A stretch of DNA of 24,992 nucleotides from Smittium mucronatum (Eukaryota; Kickxellomycota; Harpellomycetes; Harpellales; Legeriomycetaceae). This document shows, one piece after another, positions 11,335-22,200 of the stretch. Location of the stretch: positions 1 through 24,992 of the forward strand of contig LSSL01000641.1 of the NCBI GenBank assembly GCA_001953115.1, read 5' to 3'. Below the pieces are notes generated by a model. It ran no database searches, was not told where the DNA came from, and saw only the letters and a program-made list of their open reading frames with translations. The stretch's first letter is position 1, and each line of letters starts with the position of its first letter. A program made the position numbers and the translations under genes.

Positions 11335-11510
11335 AAAGCTTAGCCATTCCGAAATGGCTAAGCTTCCTTATTTATATCATTTTTAGTTTCCTAGCAGCCA
11401 ATTATGCTTATGAGAGATTTTCTCAATTGGGTGAAATGATTCGTATGTGTAATGAGCCTATTGGTTCATTACATTTATATAATGATATGATCTTTTCAAT
11501 TATTCTATAA
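11310..11510 (+). CDS. Small predicted single-pass membrane protein, function unknown
   Basis: I do not recognise the family. The 66-residue product has a short polar N-terminus (MSGDGNKLKS) and a hydrophobic segment at about residues 16-34 (WLSFLIYIIFSFLAANYAY). A mixed charged stretch follows (E35, R36, E42, R45) with one cysteine (C47), and the C-terminus is hydrophobic (MIFSIIL). This suggests one membrane span, perhaps a second hydrophobic end, with the middle exposed. Length alone could arise by chance. However, the reading frame coincides with a sharp GC island (about one third GC by eye) that ends with the ORF, and it contains Trp, Pro, Gly and Cys codons that are rare in local noise. 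An in-frame TAA at 11280 bounds the upstream side, making 11310 the first in-frame ATG. It may be an intact tiny gene, a first exon, or the 5' remnant of a longer gene. No neighbouring gene is visible. Confidence 0.5.
   Translation: MSGDGNKLKSLAIPKWLSFLIYIIFSFLAANYAYERFSQLGEMIRMCNEPIGSLHLYNDMIFSIIL
11336..11365. repeat. Perfect 13-bp inverted repeat inside the 66-codon ORF
   Basis: AAGCTTAGCCATT (11336-11348) and AATGGCTAAGCTT (11353-11365) are exact reverse complements separated by CCGA. The structure covers codons for residues 9-19. It would form a strong hairpin in the mRNA close to the start codon. It contains HindIII-type AAGCTT at each end and is GC-rich for this window. Confidence 0.85.
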
Positions 11511-12900
11511 ATAATTTATAGTCATGTTTTCACATCATATTAAATTTAAACTTTATTTCTCGTTAAATTTTATATTTATGAATTTATTCAAACTTAAACA
11601 TCACAAATAATAACAAAATCTCTAGTATTTGTAATTTAAATATTTTTATTGATTATTAATTAATCCTTTTTTTGATCAAAACCTGATTATAAAATGATTT
11701 ATTTATAAAAATACATTAATAAAAAATAAAATTTTCTTATAACTCCCCTTATAGGAAAATTCTGTGCGAAATTTATTTTTAAATTAATATAACATGTATT
11801 TAACTAAATACAAACCTTAGAAACTTCATATAGTATCAATTTTTGAGTTGAAATCTAATATTTTATGAAGACTAAAAAAACTTTCTAACTAATCGAAAAA
11901 TTAATTTTATTAATAATGATATAGTTTTTATCGCTAATTTAATTGCTATCGAATTTTTATTTATTTTTTAAAAATAAATCAACCAAAAAATAGTCATTCA
12001 TCCTGTATATACTTTGATTTATTTGACGAATAAATCTGAAAAAATATAAAATTTAGATCCAAATTTAAGTTTTTTATAACTTTTTGAGAATATAATTAAA
12101 TAAAAATTTAGTTTACATTATTTTTCTGAGAAATGATTTTATGGCTTTTTTATGAATTTTTTTTTTAATTGGCGAAAAAATCATATATTTTAATAATAAC
12201 TATTTTAATCGAATCTTTAGTTATAAATATTAATACTATATCTAGAAATTTGTTTAAAAATTTACACATTTAATCACAAATTAAATTGCTGAAGTATTAA
12301 TTTTTTGAAAAATTAAGACTTAAATGAAAAATGAATTAAGCTTATTTTAAAAAAGATATTAGTATTTTTTAATTTAATATTAACAAAAAAATTGCTTGTT
12401 AAATTATATGAAATAATTGAATCTTTTAATTTATATATTTAAATAATATAAAATTTAAATTGTTATTCCCAACTAAACTAATTTTCTTGATTATTATAAG
12501 CTAAAAATTTGATAAATTTATCATCAATGTGGAAAAAAATTATCATCTATATTTTTTTACATATCATGAATGTTTTAAATGTTTTTGAAAGCAATAAATA
12601 AGGTTTTTATTTTATCATTTGTTTTAATTACATTTAACTAAAAATATCATATATTTATGAATTAGATTAAAAAGGGAATACTAAAACCAGAGATAGAATG
12701 CTTAATTTTACTAAATATATATCCAAAAATAAATCATATCCTATATAATCATTAACGCTTTAATAAAAATCTACATAGAAGTTTTTTTTATATAATCGAA
12801 TAGAAAATTAACAAAATCACTTGGAAAGCTATAAATTTTATTATGCTATATTTTAGCGAAGACTATATAACTATTATGAGTACAAGCAAAATAATTTTTT

Positions 12901-12925
12901 AATACGGGGATAAGATCCGAGTATT
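12901..12925. repeat. Imperfect stem-loop
   Basis: AATAC (12901-12905) pairs with GTATT (12921-12925), and inside it GGAT pairs with ATCC around AAG, with a small internal mismatch. It is GC-rich for the region. No gene is adjacent. Confidence 0.4.
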
Positions 12926-14638
12926 GCACTAAAATTTAGATTTTTTACAATTATTTTGTCAGTTTTATAATAATATAACCAAAAAACATTTTTTTAACCT
13001 TCTTAATTTAATCATGAAAAAACTTGAAAACAATTTATACAATCTATATCTGCTTTAAAACTTTGATTTTTATCTTTAAATATCAATTTTTAACCTATTT
13101 TATAACAAAGTTAGAGCACAGATACCCAATAACCTCAAAATATTTAAAACAAGATTTATAATAAATAAATAAATCTAATTTGATTTTTTTTTTTTTACTG
13201 TAAAATATTACCCTATTAATTTATATTTAAGTTCTTAAAAAATAAAGATTCAATTAAGAAATTCACTTTTTTGTAGTTTAATATTTTATTTTTAATACAA
13301 TTTAAGTACAGATAAAAATAAATACTTTTTATCATAAAAGAGAAATATTAGTGGGCATTTTCTCATTTTTTTTAGTATTTGAAGTAAATTATTACTTATT
13401 GGATGATATGTTTTATAACTGGTTCACATCTATTAGAACGAATCAAAACACTTATAAAATATTTAAATTGATTTTTCATCGAGGATTATGAAATAAAAAT
13501 AAAGAAAAAACATAATTTATATTTGAAAATTTGAGTTTGAACCTTATTCTACATTTTAAAAAATATATAAGTAAAAAATAATGTAACTGATTTATAAAAT
13601 GTGGTTAACAATATTTAAAATTTATGGATATATAGCCTCCCCACCCTCATATCCTTCGGAATTTACTTTTTAAAAAAAGAACTATAATACCTACATAGGC
13701 TTAAGTATTTCATGTACAAGTTATATACCTATTATTTTTATAAATTTATTTACTTTTCATATTATTGCATTTTTTCAGTTAATTATTTTTAATAGGAAGA
13801 TAATGCATCGCATTTCAAACATTTATCCTGTTTTTAAATGTTAATATACCTCAGCTTTTTCTTATATTCTTTTTAGAATCTTAAAAAACTTTAAATTAAA
13901 AGTTATTATATAAAAGCGGGGCTTCTTACCTGACCCATAAAATCAATTTTTTTTATTTTAATCAAATATAAATTTTTTTACAGTCTAATTATTTAAAATT
14001 AAATTTTAAAAGCTTGATTGTAAAGAATAATAACTCATTCTTTGTAAATAATAATAATAAGTTTATGAGATGTTAAAATTTCACATTATTATGACTTATC
14101 CATTATAATTTCTAATATATTTCGCAGATATTTTATTAGGATTATTCTATTTAAATCTGTATTAAAATTAAAAATATTCCTTAAAATGGTTTCATATTTA
14201 CCTAAAATTATATTTATAATAATTAAAAATAAAATAAAATAACTAAATTTAATCTAAAACTCTTAATAAATGATTTGTAAAATGTGTTAAATTTTAGTAT
14301 AAATTAATCGATTTTTAACAAAATATGGTGTATTCTTTTTAATCTAGTATATTTTTAATAACAGTATGAATTAGATTAAATATGAATATTATTAACTGGA
14401 ACAAAACCCTATATTATACATGTATTATAAAATATTCACCAACAAAACTGAAGCGTAATAATAATTTTTTGTATTCGAATGCTATTAGACAGTTAATAAA
14501 TTATTTATCAATTAAAATTAATAGTTTTTTAACATATATACACACATAAACTAATGAATTTTTTTTCATAAACTCGAAAAAAGTTTTCTTAATAGTAATT
14601 AAACAAGATTAAAGGTATGAATCATCATTTTAAATAAC

Positions 14639-14670
14639 TCTATCTATTAATAATATATTAATTAGATAGA
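14639..14670. repeat. Long AT-rich stem-loop with one bulge
   Basis: TCTATCTA (14639-14646) pairs exactly with TAGATAGA (14663-14670). The stem continues inward as TTAATA with TATTAA after a one-base bulge. It is an AT-rich palindrome of uncertain meaning. Confidence 0.5.
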
Positions 14671-16934
14671 TTATAATCCCATATTATTAAGAATTCCAAG
14701 TTAATATTCTTATTTAATTGGATTATATTTTTAATGCAATACAAAAAAATTTTTTATATAAAACATTTATAATTTATTGCAAATTGAATTGATGGATGAA
14801 AATTTATTAGATTAACCAATAAAAAACCACTTTTTGAGTTAATTTTTATTAAAATAGTATATTAATTTATCCTAATACCCCATATGATATAATAATGCAA
14901 GCAAATAAAACTTTTAATGAAAAGTGGCGAAATATTTTTAAAAATTCATTAACAAATTAACAAATTATCTATAATTTGGATTAAATTCGAAAAAAATTTT
15001 AATACTCAATTAAAATGGATTTAAAAAAAACATAGGTAATATTTTTGCACAAAAATAAATTTTTTTATCGAAAAAGTTAAAGGTTAATAAAGAATAGATT
15101 TTTTTGATTATATTTTTACATACTTGTAATCAAAAACATAATAACTATTCTTGCTTAATTAATTTCCAAAAAATAAATATAATTAAATTAAAATTAAATT
15201 AAAGCGTATCTATTTTTGCTATATTAAATATTTTTGAGTCAATATATAAAAATAAACTCGTTTAATAAGATATAATTTATTTATTTATGAATTATTTCTA
15301 CTATATTCACTATGAATATTTTTTTTCCAATATTTATCTCTATTTTAAAAAATCTCATGTAACAGTATGATTATTTCAATAAACACATAAAAATTGGCGA
15401 TAAAATCTAAAATGTGCATTTAGAAAATTTAGTTATATTATTTTGATACCTTTGGTACTTTTCAAAAAATTTTATCGTTTATATTAAAAAAATGATTAAT
15501 TCTATCACTTGCTCCGAAATTATTCTCTTATTGTTCATATCTACTAATTCATGTATTAATTTTGAAACTAAAAGGCAATTTATATCTGTGTGTTATCGCG
15601 ATAATAATATAAATAAAATTTTAAGCTAGGGAAAAAAATTTTCATTTATTTTGAAATTTACTGATAATAAAAATTTAAATTAAATATTTCAAGAAAAACT
15701 AATGATTTAAACATATTTAAATAGAATTATAAAATTTATATCTATAAAAATTCTAACCCAAAAGACGTATAGTTTATTGTGTAAATTGAATCTAAAAGCA
15801 AAAATATGATTTAAATTTAAAAATATTATCTTTTTTAAAATCCAGAAATATTCTAATTGTATATATTTGCATTATCAATGCAATGAAATTTTGAAAAGGC
15901 ATTAAAATACAAAAAGTATCCAAAAAAATAAATTTTTTTTATTTTGCTCTTTGGCATACGTGATATTTTTAAAAAATAATTTATTAATCATTTTGGTATG
16001 ATATTATATCACAATTTATAATAGGTCATGGTTTTATTAATATAAATTATAATAATTCTGTAGTTTAAAGTGCCGATTTTTTTTGCAGTGTCATATCTAT
16101 TTAATACTTTAAATTGAAATAAATGAAGTTTCAAATATTTAAATTTAAATTTTGAAGTGTATATTAAATAAAAACTACTAAATTTAATCCAAAAATCAGC
16201 ATAATTATAAAAGGAAATATAAATAAAAACAATAAAATATGACCGTTTTCAAACTATTAAAGGTGAGAAATTAATACATTTATGAGATCTGAGCAATATT
16301 TTTTATAAATTCAATAAAAGATACCAACAATTAAAAAATCCAAATCAAATCAATTATTTTTTATTTTATATTTTTAATATTATACAATTATTTTAATTAT
16401 AAATTTTTACTATATCAATCAGAGAATAAAGAATTATCCATACTGATATTCATCTATAAAAAAATATTAATAGGAATATATTATTAAATACGATCTAATT
16501 TGAAGATTAAAAAAACGAAATTTAACTCTATTTAGCATTACTTGAAATACAAATTTATAGTTATAACTAATAAACCCCACGCATTGATATATTTATAGTT
16601 AATTGTAAATGGATAAATAAGGGTTTCAAAATAAAATTTTAAATTTATATGAATATTTTTTTTTCAAATCTTGCAAATAATTATAAATATTACGATTATA
16701 AAAACCAATTCTGATGTTGAGAAATAAGTTTATCATTATTTAAAGTAATTATGGAAACTTTATTTCTATTTAATTTTTAGTCAGAATAATTAAATCCTTA
16801 ATAGATTTTTCTAGTATGAATAAATCAAAAATTTAAAACTACATTTTAATTGAAAATTTTTTGCTGTATATCACATTTTTTTAATATAATATAAATACTC
16901 ATAAAAAATCAGGAATTAATTTTTGCCATTTAAT

Positions 16935-16958
16935 TAACTTCTATTTATTTAGAAGTTA
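16935..16958. repeat. Perfect 9-bp inverted repeat
   Basis: TAACTTCTA (16935-16943) and TAGAAGTTA (16950-16958) are exact reverse complements around TTTATT. No gene lies beside it. Confidence 0.6.
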
Positions 16959-17689
16959 GTATCGAAGAAAAATCTTTACAATTTTTAAAAATCATGTACA
17001 AATTTTAAATGATATTTTTTAAATAAAATATTCGATTTTATCTTATTAGGTATACTTAATTATATCTAGAAAAAGTAATGTAATAATATGCAAACTGTAA
17101 AAATAATTTAAAATTGTTCTGATTTATAAAAAATATCAAATAACAAAAATTAATCTTAATTAAAAGCATTATTTGGGCATTATATATAATAGAAATTCAT
17201 ATAGTTCAAGAATTTGAAATGATATCTTAAAACTCAATAAAATGTTTAAAAAAATATTTATCGTGGTTATAATAATTCTAATACTCATTTTACTGATAGA
17301 AAACAATTTTCAAATTTTAACATTAAGAAAAATTTTACTGAGTGTTATTTATAATGAGGTGGAAGAATGATCCTGCGTAAAATCATTGTTTTATTTTTAT
17401 AAAATGAAAAATTTAAGTTAAAGATATAATTTTCCCAGCGATATATAATATTTATTATCATAATATAAAATCAAAAAAAATGCATGTCTAAAAAAGTTTC
17501 AAATTAAATTATACATACAAACACATTATAAAAACACACATTATACATATAATCAAACAAAATTGCTTTCACAATGTAAAAAATGTACTAAAATCATCGC
17601 AAATATTACACAAATTAACTACAAAAATTAACTCACCAACTATACTACACTATACATTACAATACATAATCACCGACTATAAGGCATTC

Positions 17690-17788
17690 ATCACCATCCA
17701 CACCGTCTCCAACACCACCTACACCCATCATAAACTATACTTATCACCTCCAATACCATCTCTGACACCAACTGCACCCATAACTTCA
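17690..17788. repeat. Diverged 53-bp tandem duplication, C-rich strand
   Basis: Copy one (from 17690) and copy two (from 17743) align as ATCACC-TCCA, then ACC-TCT, ACACCA-CT and CACCCAT, with a few substitutions and two one-base gaps. The plus strand is strongly C-rich and G-poor. Read on the minus strand it gives short Gly/Val/Asp-rich strings with stops, so a decayed repetitive protein gene is possible but unproven. Confidence 0.5.
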
Positions 17789-18149
17789 CATAAAAAAAAT
17801 AAAATATACCCATATAATTTAAATACCACTAAAGATGTTTTAAGCATCTAAATTTTTTTTTGAAGATGTGTAAGAATTACCATTTGATCATCTCATACCT
17901 ACCTTAAACCAACTCTATCTTAATTCTAATGTAAATAGAAGTAGTAGTATGAGAAATGAATAAGATACTTATAAGGACACACCCACTCTTTCTTTAAAGG
18001 CAAAAAGAGATACTCTGGTATTAAAATTTGGAAATGAGAAGATTGAGATTCGTTCAATCCCATCTCCATTCATCATCACACTATCATCATCAAAAAGCTT
18101 CATATGTGGTAATGGTTAACGAGGATAAAATTAGCCAAACTGCAAAAGC

Positions 18150-18233
18150 ATTATCTCCCCACCTATTTAAAAAAAAACTTATATTCTTACAAAAATACCA
18201 GTGATGCCATCGATCATCACTTTAAAGTGGTAA
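18150..18233. repeat. Left copy of a diverged direct repeat
   Basis: This matches 19045-19172 in order: an ATCTCCC-ACC block, CCTATT or CTATT, an A run followed by CTT, ATGCCATCGATCATC (18204-18218), and AGTGGTAA (18226-18233). The 15-base ATGCCATC block agrees at 13 positions with 19130-19144, and AGTGGTAA is identical. The copies differ by insertions. They could be remnants of long terminal repeats or two copies of a dispersed repeat. Confidence 0.45.
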
Positions 18234-18264
18234 GACGCGTTGAGCTTCTAAGTTCAAGCTACGC
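18227..18264 (+). other. tRNA-like or SINE-head-like segment
   Basis: GTGGTAAGACGCG (from 18227) resembles a tRNA D-arm or A-box. CTTCTAA (18245-18251) resembles the anticodon loop of an Arg-UCU tRNA, and GTTCAAGCTACGCC (from 18252) resembles a T-arm or B-box. The usual spacer between anticodon and B-box, about a dozen bases, is missing, so it is not a functional tRNA gene. It also folds alternatively as GCGT-AGCTT paired with AAGCT-ACGC (18237-18264). It may be a decayed tRNA-derived SINE head. Confidence 0.3.
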
Positions 18265-18272
18265 CCCATTGA

Positions 18273-18304
18273 TAGTCTGAAAGTCTTAGCACGCTGGCAG
18301 ACTA
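18273..18304. repeat. 7-bp inverted repeat
   Basis: TAGTCTG (18273-18279) and CAGACTA (18298-18304) are exact reverse complements with an 18-base loop. It follows the tRNA-like segment directly and may belong to the same element. Confidence 0.45.
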
Positions 18305-18504
18305 GTAGTAGTCATTTTAAGTATACTTGTAGTCTAGTATAGTCTTAATTGTTTAAGTTTTTCTAAATATAAATTATTTTTATATTATTCGTGTTGGTAG
18401 TGGTATTAAGTTTTATTAAGTCGTATTAGTCTTTCGTGGGTTAGGATCATTCCTTGTAGACCGTTTAATTATTTTAGTGAAGAGGCATTAGCTTTAATAG
18501 TGCT

Positions 18505-19043
18505 ATGGGCATGATTCAACGCTATCATGAGTTGGTTGAGTCTGGTGGTTATTCTAATGAACTTTCCCCGGAGGTTGACGCTTGGAGAGAAGTGGCGGAT
18601 GATAGAGATAGTGAGGCTTCGGCTTCGATCTCTATTGTTGCCTTCAAACTGAGTGAAGACTTAGACCCATCAGTGAATTTGGCGGGAGAACCAGTTATAT
18701 AAGAACTTGTATCTTCTTTAATGGGACTTTCGTTAAACTCTGGTCCCAGCCCCCCGGTAAGGTTCTCGCCTGTTATTCCTACCGTGGGGGCTGTACAAAC
18801 ACTTAGTGTTGTCAGTACAGGGAGCAATGGGCGAAGTGTGGATAGGTGGAGTAAGGGAGTTATACCTGCTCTAAAGTCTCTGCTGGGTGAGGCGAAGGCT
18901 ATACTAGTGATAGTATGTCGGTCGTTGCCTCACCTTCGGCTACACAACAACAGTTTAGAAGCGAGGACTTATACCAGTCTAACTGGTATGGGAAATTAGC
19001 TTCCGACAACTTGTATCCGAATGAAAGGAGCGGTGACGTTTAA
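18505..19043 (+). pseudogene. Broken coding sequence, unrecognised, possibly mobile-element protein
   Basis: I do not recognise the protein. Frame 1 opens at ATG 18505, just after an in-frame TGA at 18478-18480, and runs 65 codons to TAA 18700-18702. It then continues open in the same frame from 18703 to 18999, with an ATG at 18721. The reading after about 18890 looks more protein-like in frame 3 (ATG 18915 to TAA 19041-19043), containing SPSATQQQFRSEDLYQSN and NLYPNERSGDV. This suggests one nonsense mutation plus one frameshift. The first part is acidic and Ser-rich (ELSPEVDAWREVADDRDSE). Codons such as CTG, GTG, GAG, CCG and TCG are common, unlike the piggyBac relic or the 66-codon gene, so the DNA probably came from a less AT-biased source. 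A gag-like origin is conceivable but no diagnostic motif is present. A 92-codon antisense frame exists but starts only with TTG. Confidence 0.35.
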
Positions 19044-19044
19044 A

Positions 19045-19172
19045 ATAATCTCCCACCCCCACCCTGCTTCCTTATAAAAACCTATTATTATAAAAAAAAG
19101 TTAATGAATAAACAAAAAAACTTTTCTATATGCCATCTAGCATCGTTTGGAACAATATGAGAGAAGTGGTAA
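19045..19172. repeat. Right copy of a diverged direct repeat
   Basis: This is the counterpart of 18150-18233. It holds ATAATCTCCCACC, then CCTATT, an A run, ACTT, ATGCCATCTAGCATC (19130-19144) and AGTGGTAA (19165-19172). It is longer than the left copy through insertions, including CCCCACCCT (19057-19065), which also occurs at 13639-13647. The broken coding sequence ends two bases before this repeat starts, which supports a shared element. Confidence 0.45.
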
Positions 19173-19205
19173 ATCTTATATGAATCACTACCCTCGTTTA
19201 TTTCT

Positions 19206-22200
19206 ATATCAAAATATAAGTTAAATTAAAAAACCTAATAAAAAATATTATAAAAAACAAAAGTTATAATGATAGGTATGATTGATTTCCAGTATAGCAT
19301 TACTGGATGTTTATTTTTTATACGAATTAACAGTAATTCAAACATAAATTCATTTTATTTTTGAGTTAGTATCATCAAAACTCAAAAAAAATTACGCACA
19401 CAAATAAAAAAAAACAATTTATTGGTTATTTTTATGTAATACAAATTATAAAATTTATTGGCTAAAAAAATGAGGACAACCTAAATAGTTATATAATTTA
19501 TTTAACTATCCCTTAATATAAACCTGTATAGAACATAAAAAAAAATTAATTGAAGTTATTATTATATTATTTTGCATTGATATAAATTTGAATCTTTTGC
19601 CACTAGTGGCCTATTTTGTACCATTTCCACCTATGATATTTGTATTGCTTTTATTTAATTTTCGATAAATTATCATGTTATTAGCGTAATTTTCTCTGTT
19701 TATAAATACAATATTAGAAAATTCAACAAATCTGAATAATATGAAATATTTCTGGTAATTAAAATAGTAAACCCATTTAAAATTTTATTGTATAATTTAT
19801 AAATATTACAATTTTTTTACAGTAATCAAAACATTTTATTTTGAGTAAGAAGTTGCAATTATGATATTTAAATAGACCATAAAATAGGTAGTACTATTAT
19901 TTGTAATTTCGTATTTAAATAATTTTCGTTACTGCAAAGTTCAAAAACATCATTAAAAATACCATAAATCAATTAATTTTCAATAAAATCGTGTAATAGG
20001 ACTGTTAAAAACCCATATAATAACAAATAACAATTTTGATTAACGCTAATTAAAAAAATTTCTGTTTCATAGAGGAATAAAATTGTATATTTAAAAAATG
20101 TGAAATAATAATAAAAACTCAGAATTTAATCGCTTAATACTATTAAATGCCATTTATATATAAATAAATACTTTATAAACTTAAAAAATTCCCAGTTAGA
20201 TGATATTTAAAAAATTTATTATAAATAAATTAAATAGCTAAGCATGGATAAATTGAATAAATGAAAAATAAAATTGAATATAAAAACTGATCATGGAAGA
20301 GGATTATGATGCATTTGCTTATATTTGGTTTTATTTTTTTTATTAAGTATCAGTTGTGATTTGAATATATACATCCAAAAAACACTTTTTTATTAATATC
20401 GTAAAAATAAATAATTATTTTAATACGACAGATAATAAATATATTTATTAAATTTAGTTTAATCTTAAAAAATGGGTGAACAATTACTAAAATAATTTTG
20501 AGATATTTTATTTTTTATTTCAGTGAAATTTATATTTTAGAAACATTTAATAGCAAGAATCCATATTTATAGAAAATTAGGGCTAAAAATTAAATATAAA
20601 TTTTAATGCGAGCATAAATTAATTTATCAAATTGCCATCTGTAAATAAATTTTAATAATAAAATACAATTTAAACGTCTGAAAATCACATTTTAAGAGTA
20701 CTTATTCTTATTAAAAGTGAAAAATTTGAAACTAGTAAATATATAAAAAAAATTTATTTGAACTTAATTTTTTAATTTAAAATTGAATACTGAAGCTTGT
20801 AACAATTTTTATTAAATATTTCATACCTTTTTTAGTGATTACTTTAAAACGATTTCTTTTTTTTTCTATTTGGTAGTGCCATAATCATTGTAAGATTGCA
20901 AAAATTATCTACTTAGTAGATATTTTTATCTTAAATTTATCAGTAAATATAAATTGATAACATAGGCGAACTTCTTAAATGATTAGTTATAAATTTATAT
21001 GATGCTGTTACAAAGAATCTTTAATCTTAAATCTACAGCTACTAAGACTCTTAAAGTCTTTTTTAAAATTGATTTAAATTTTTTACCAAATAAGTGAATC
21101 AAGTATTTAATCAAAAAATTAATCAATTACAATTTAAAACTTATGATATAATAAAAAAATGTTCTATAATATGTTTTATAACACTTTGAAGCATTTTAAA
21201 TGATAATCGAATATAATAAGATTGAGAAAATAATATATTAAATACAATATTTAAAATATTCTCTAATTTTTTTTTAATTTATTATATAGTGTTTATATAT
21301 GCTACAGAATGTAACAGTTTTAAAAAAAACCCAGCAGAAGTTATAACTCTGTTATCCCGTTATTTTTTAAATAAATTCCCTCCAAACATATTTTAATAAA
21401 ATTTCTTTTTTTAAGACATTTCATATTATCAGATTTAATTGATAATATTTTATTAATTTTTGCTACATTTTTTTATAAGAAAAACATTTTTAAATAAAGT
21501 CTTGCTTTATTTTTTAAAATTTTAATAAAAATTAAGAATAAATTAATTTACAGTATTAATGTTCATTTGTGTATAATATGGGATAATTGGGAAATAATAT
21601 TAGGAGATTTTATCTTTGTACAACTTTGTATTTTTTATATCAAGTAAAATGCTTTTTTACCTATTAAATAAATTATATTCTTTTAATTCCAAATAATTTT
21701 TTTTTAAAATTACGTGATACCTCTAAAAAAAGCTATTATTTGTTGACTAAAAAATCAATTTTATAAAAATATCATATTTTTCATCGAGTTAAAATAAATA
21801 CTTGTATTAAAAAAAGTGTTTTTATTATGCAATGTTAGAATTTTTATTTGAAAAATTATCTTAATTAGTAATTACTCATTAATTTACTAATATATAATTT
21901 AACAAAACAGTCAGAATTTTTTTTCTAATTAAATAAAAAATTGATAAAAAAAATTTAAAGTTAATATCTATATATTTTGATAAATTATATTGATATATTA
22001 TTGAATGATTATCTGAAAACACAATTTAAAGGTTGAAAAAACCCAATATAATATAAGTATTTTGATAATAATTATTTTTTACAAACTAGTCGTGTATGAG
22101 AATAAATCTAATTTTTCTATATATAAAAATTTTCTCAAAAATAAATTGATATTTCATTTAATTGAAATTTATTACTAAATTTGATAAAATAATTTATTTA

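Larger units (their letters stand above)
11511..17490. other. AT-rich gene desert, central
   Basis: About 6 kb without a supported gene on either strand. Items that stand out are stem-loops at 12901-12925, 14639-14670 and 16935-16958, a C-rich motif at 13636-13647 resembling one at 19057-19065, an 11-bp tandem (AATTAAATTAA twice, 15181-15202), and a 12-bp palindrome TTATCGCGATAA at 15593-15604 with a CGCG core. None is linked to a readable gene. Confidence 0.65.
17500..19205. mobile_element. Probable degraded insertion of unidentified type
   Basis: Over about 1.7 kb the composition departs strongly from the rest of the window. First comes a C-rich, G-poor part (17500-17790), then mixed DNA, then a segment of near-balanced GC (18200-19070). 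Its internal order is: a diverged 53-bp tandem repeat, a tRNA-like or SINE-head-like segment, an AT-richer stretch, and a plus-strand broken coding sequence. A pair of diverged direct repeats (18150-18233 and 19045-19172) brackets the coding part. This arrangement fits a truncated retroelement or composite insertion. I found no reverse transcriptase, integrase, protease or zinc-knuckle motif and no clean terminal repeats or target duplication. It could also be transferred or host-derived DNA. Confidence 0.4.

Noticed and set aside
18401..18410. TGGTATTAAG as a retroelement primer-binding site for initiator tRNA
   Set aside because: It matches the usual TGGTATCAGAG only over the first bases, and no LTR end borders it.
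18549..18827. 92-codon minus-strand ORF across the broken coding sequence
   Set aside because: It begins with TTG rather than ATG and lies antisense to the more plausible plus-strand trace. Its Ser/Thr richness is explained by the complementary codons.
18721..18999. Separate 92-codon plus-strand gene
   Set aside because: It is in the same frame as 18505-18702, with only a TAA and six codons between. It is better read as the continuation of one broken sequence, and its last third reads better in frame 3.
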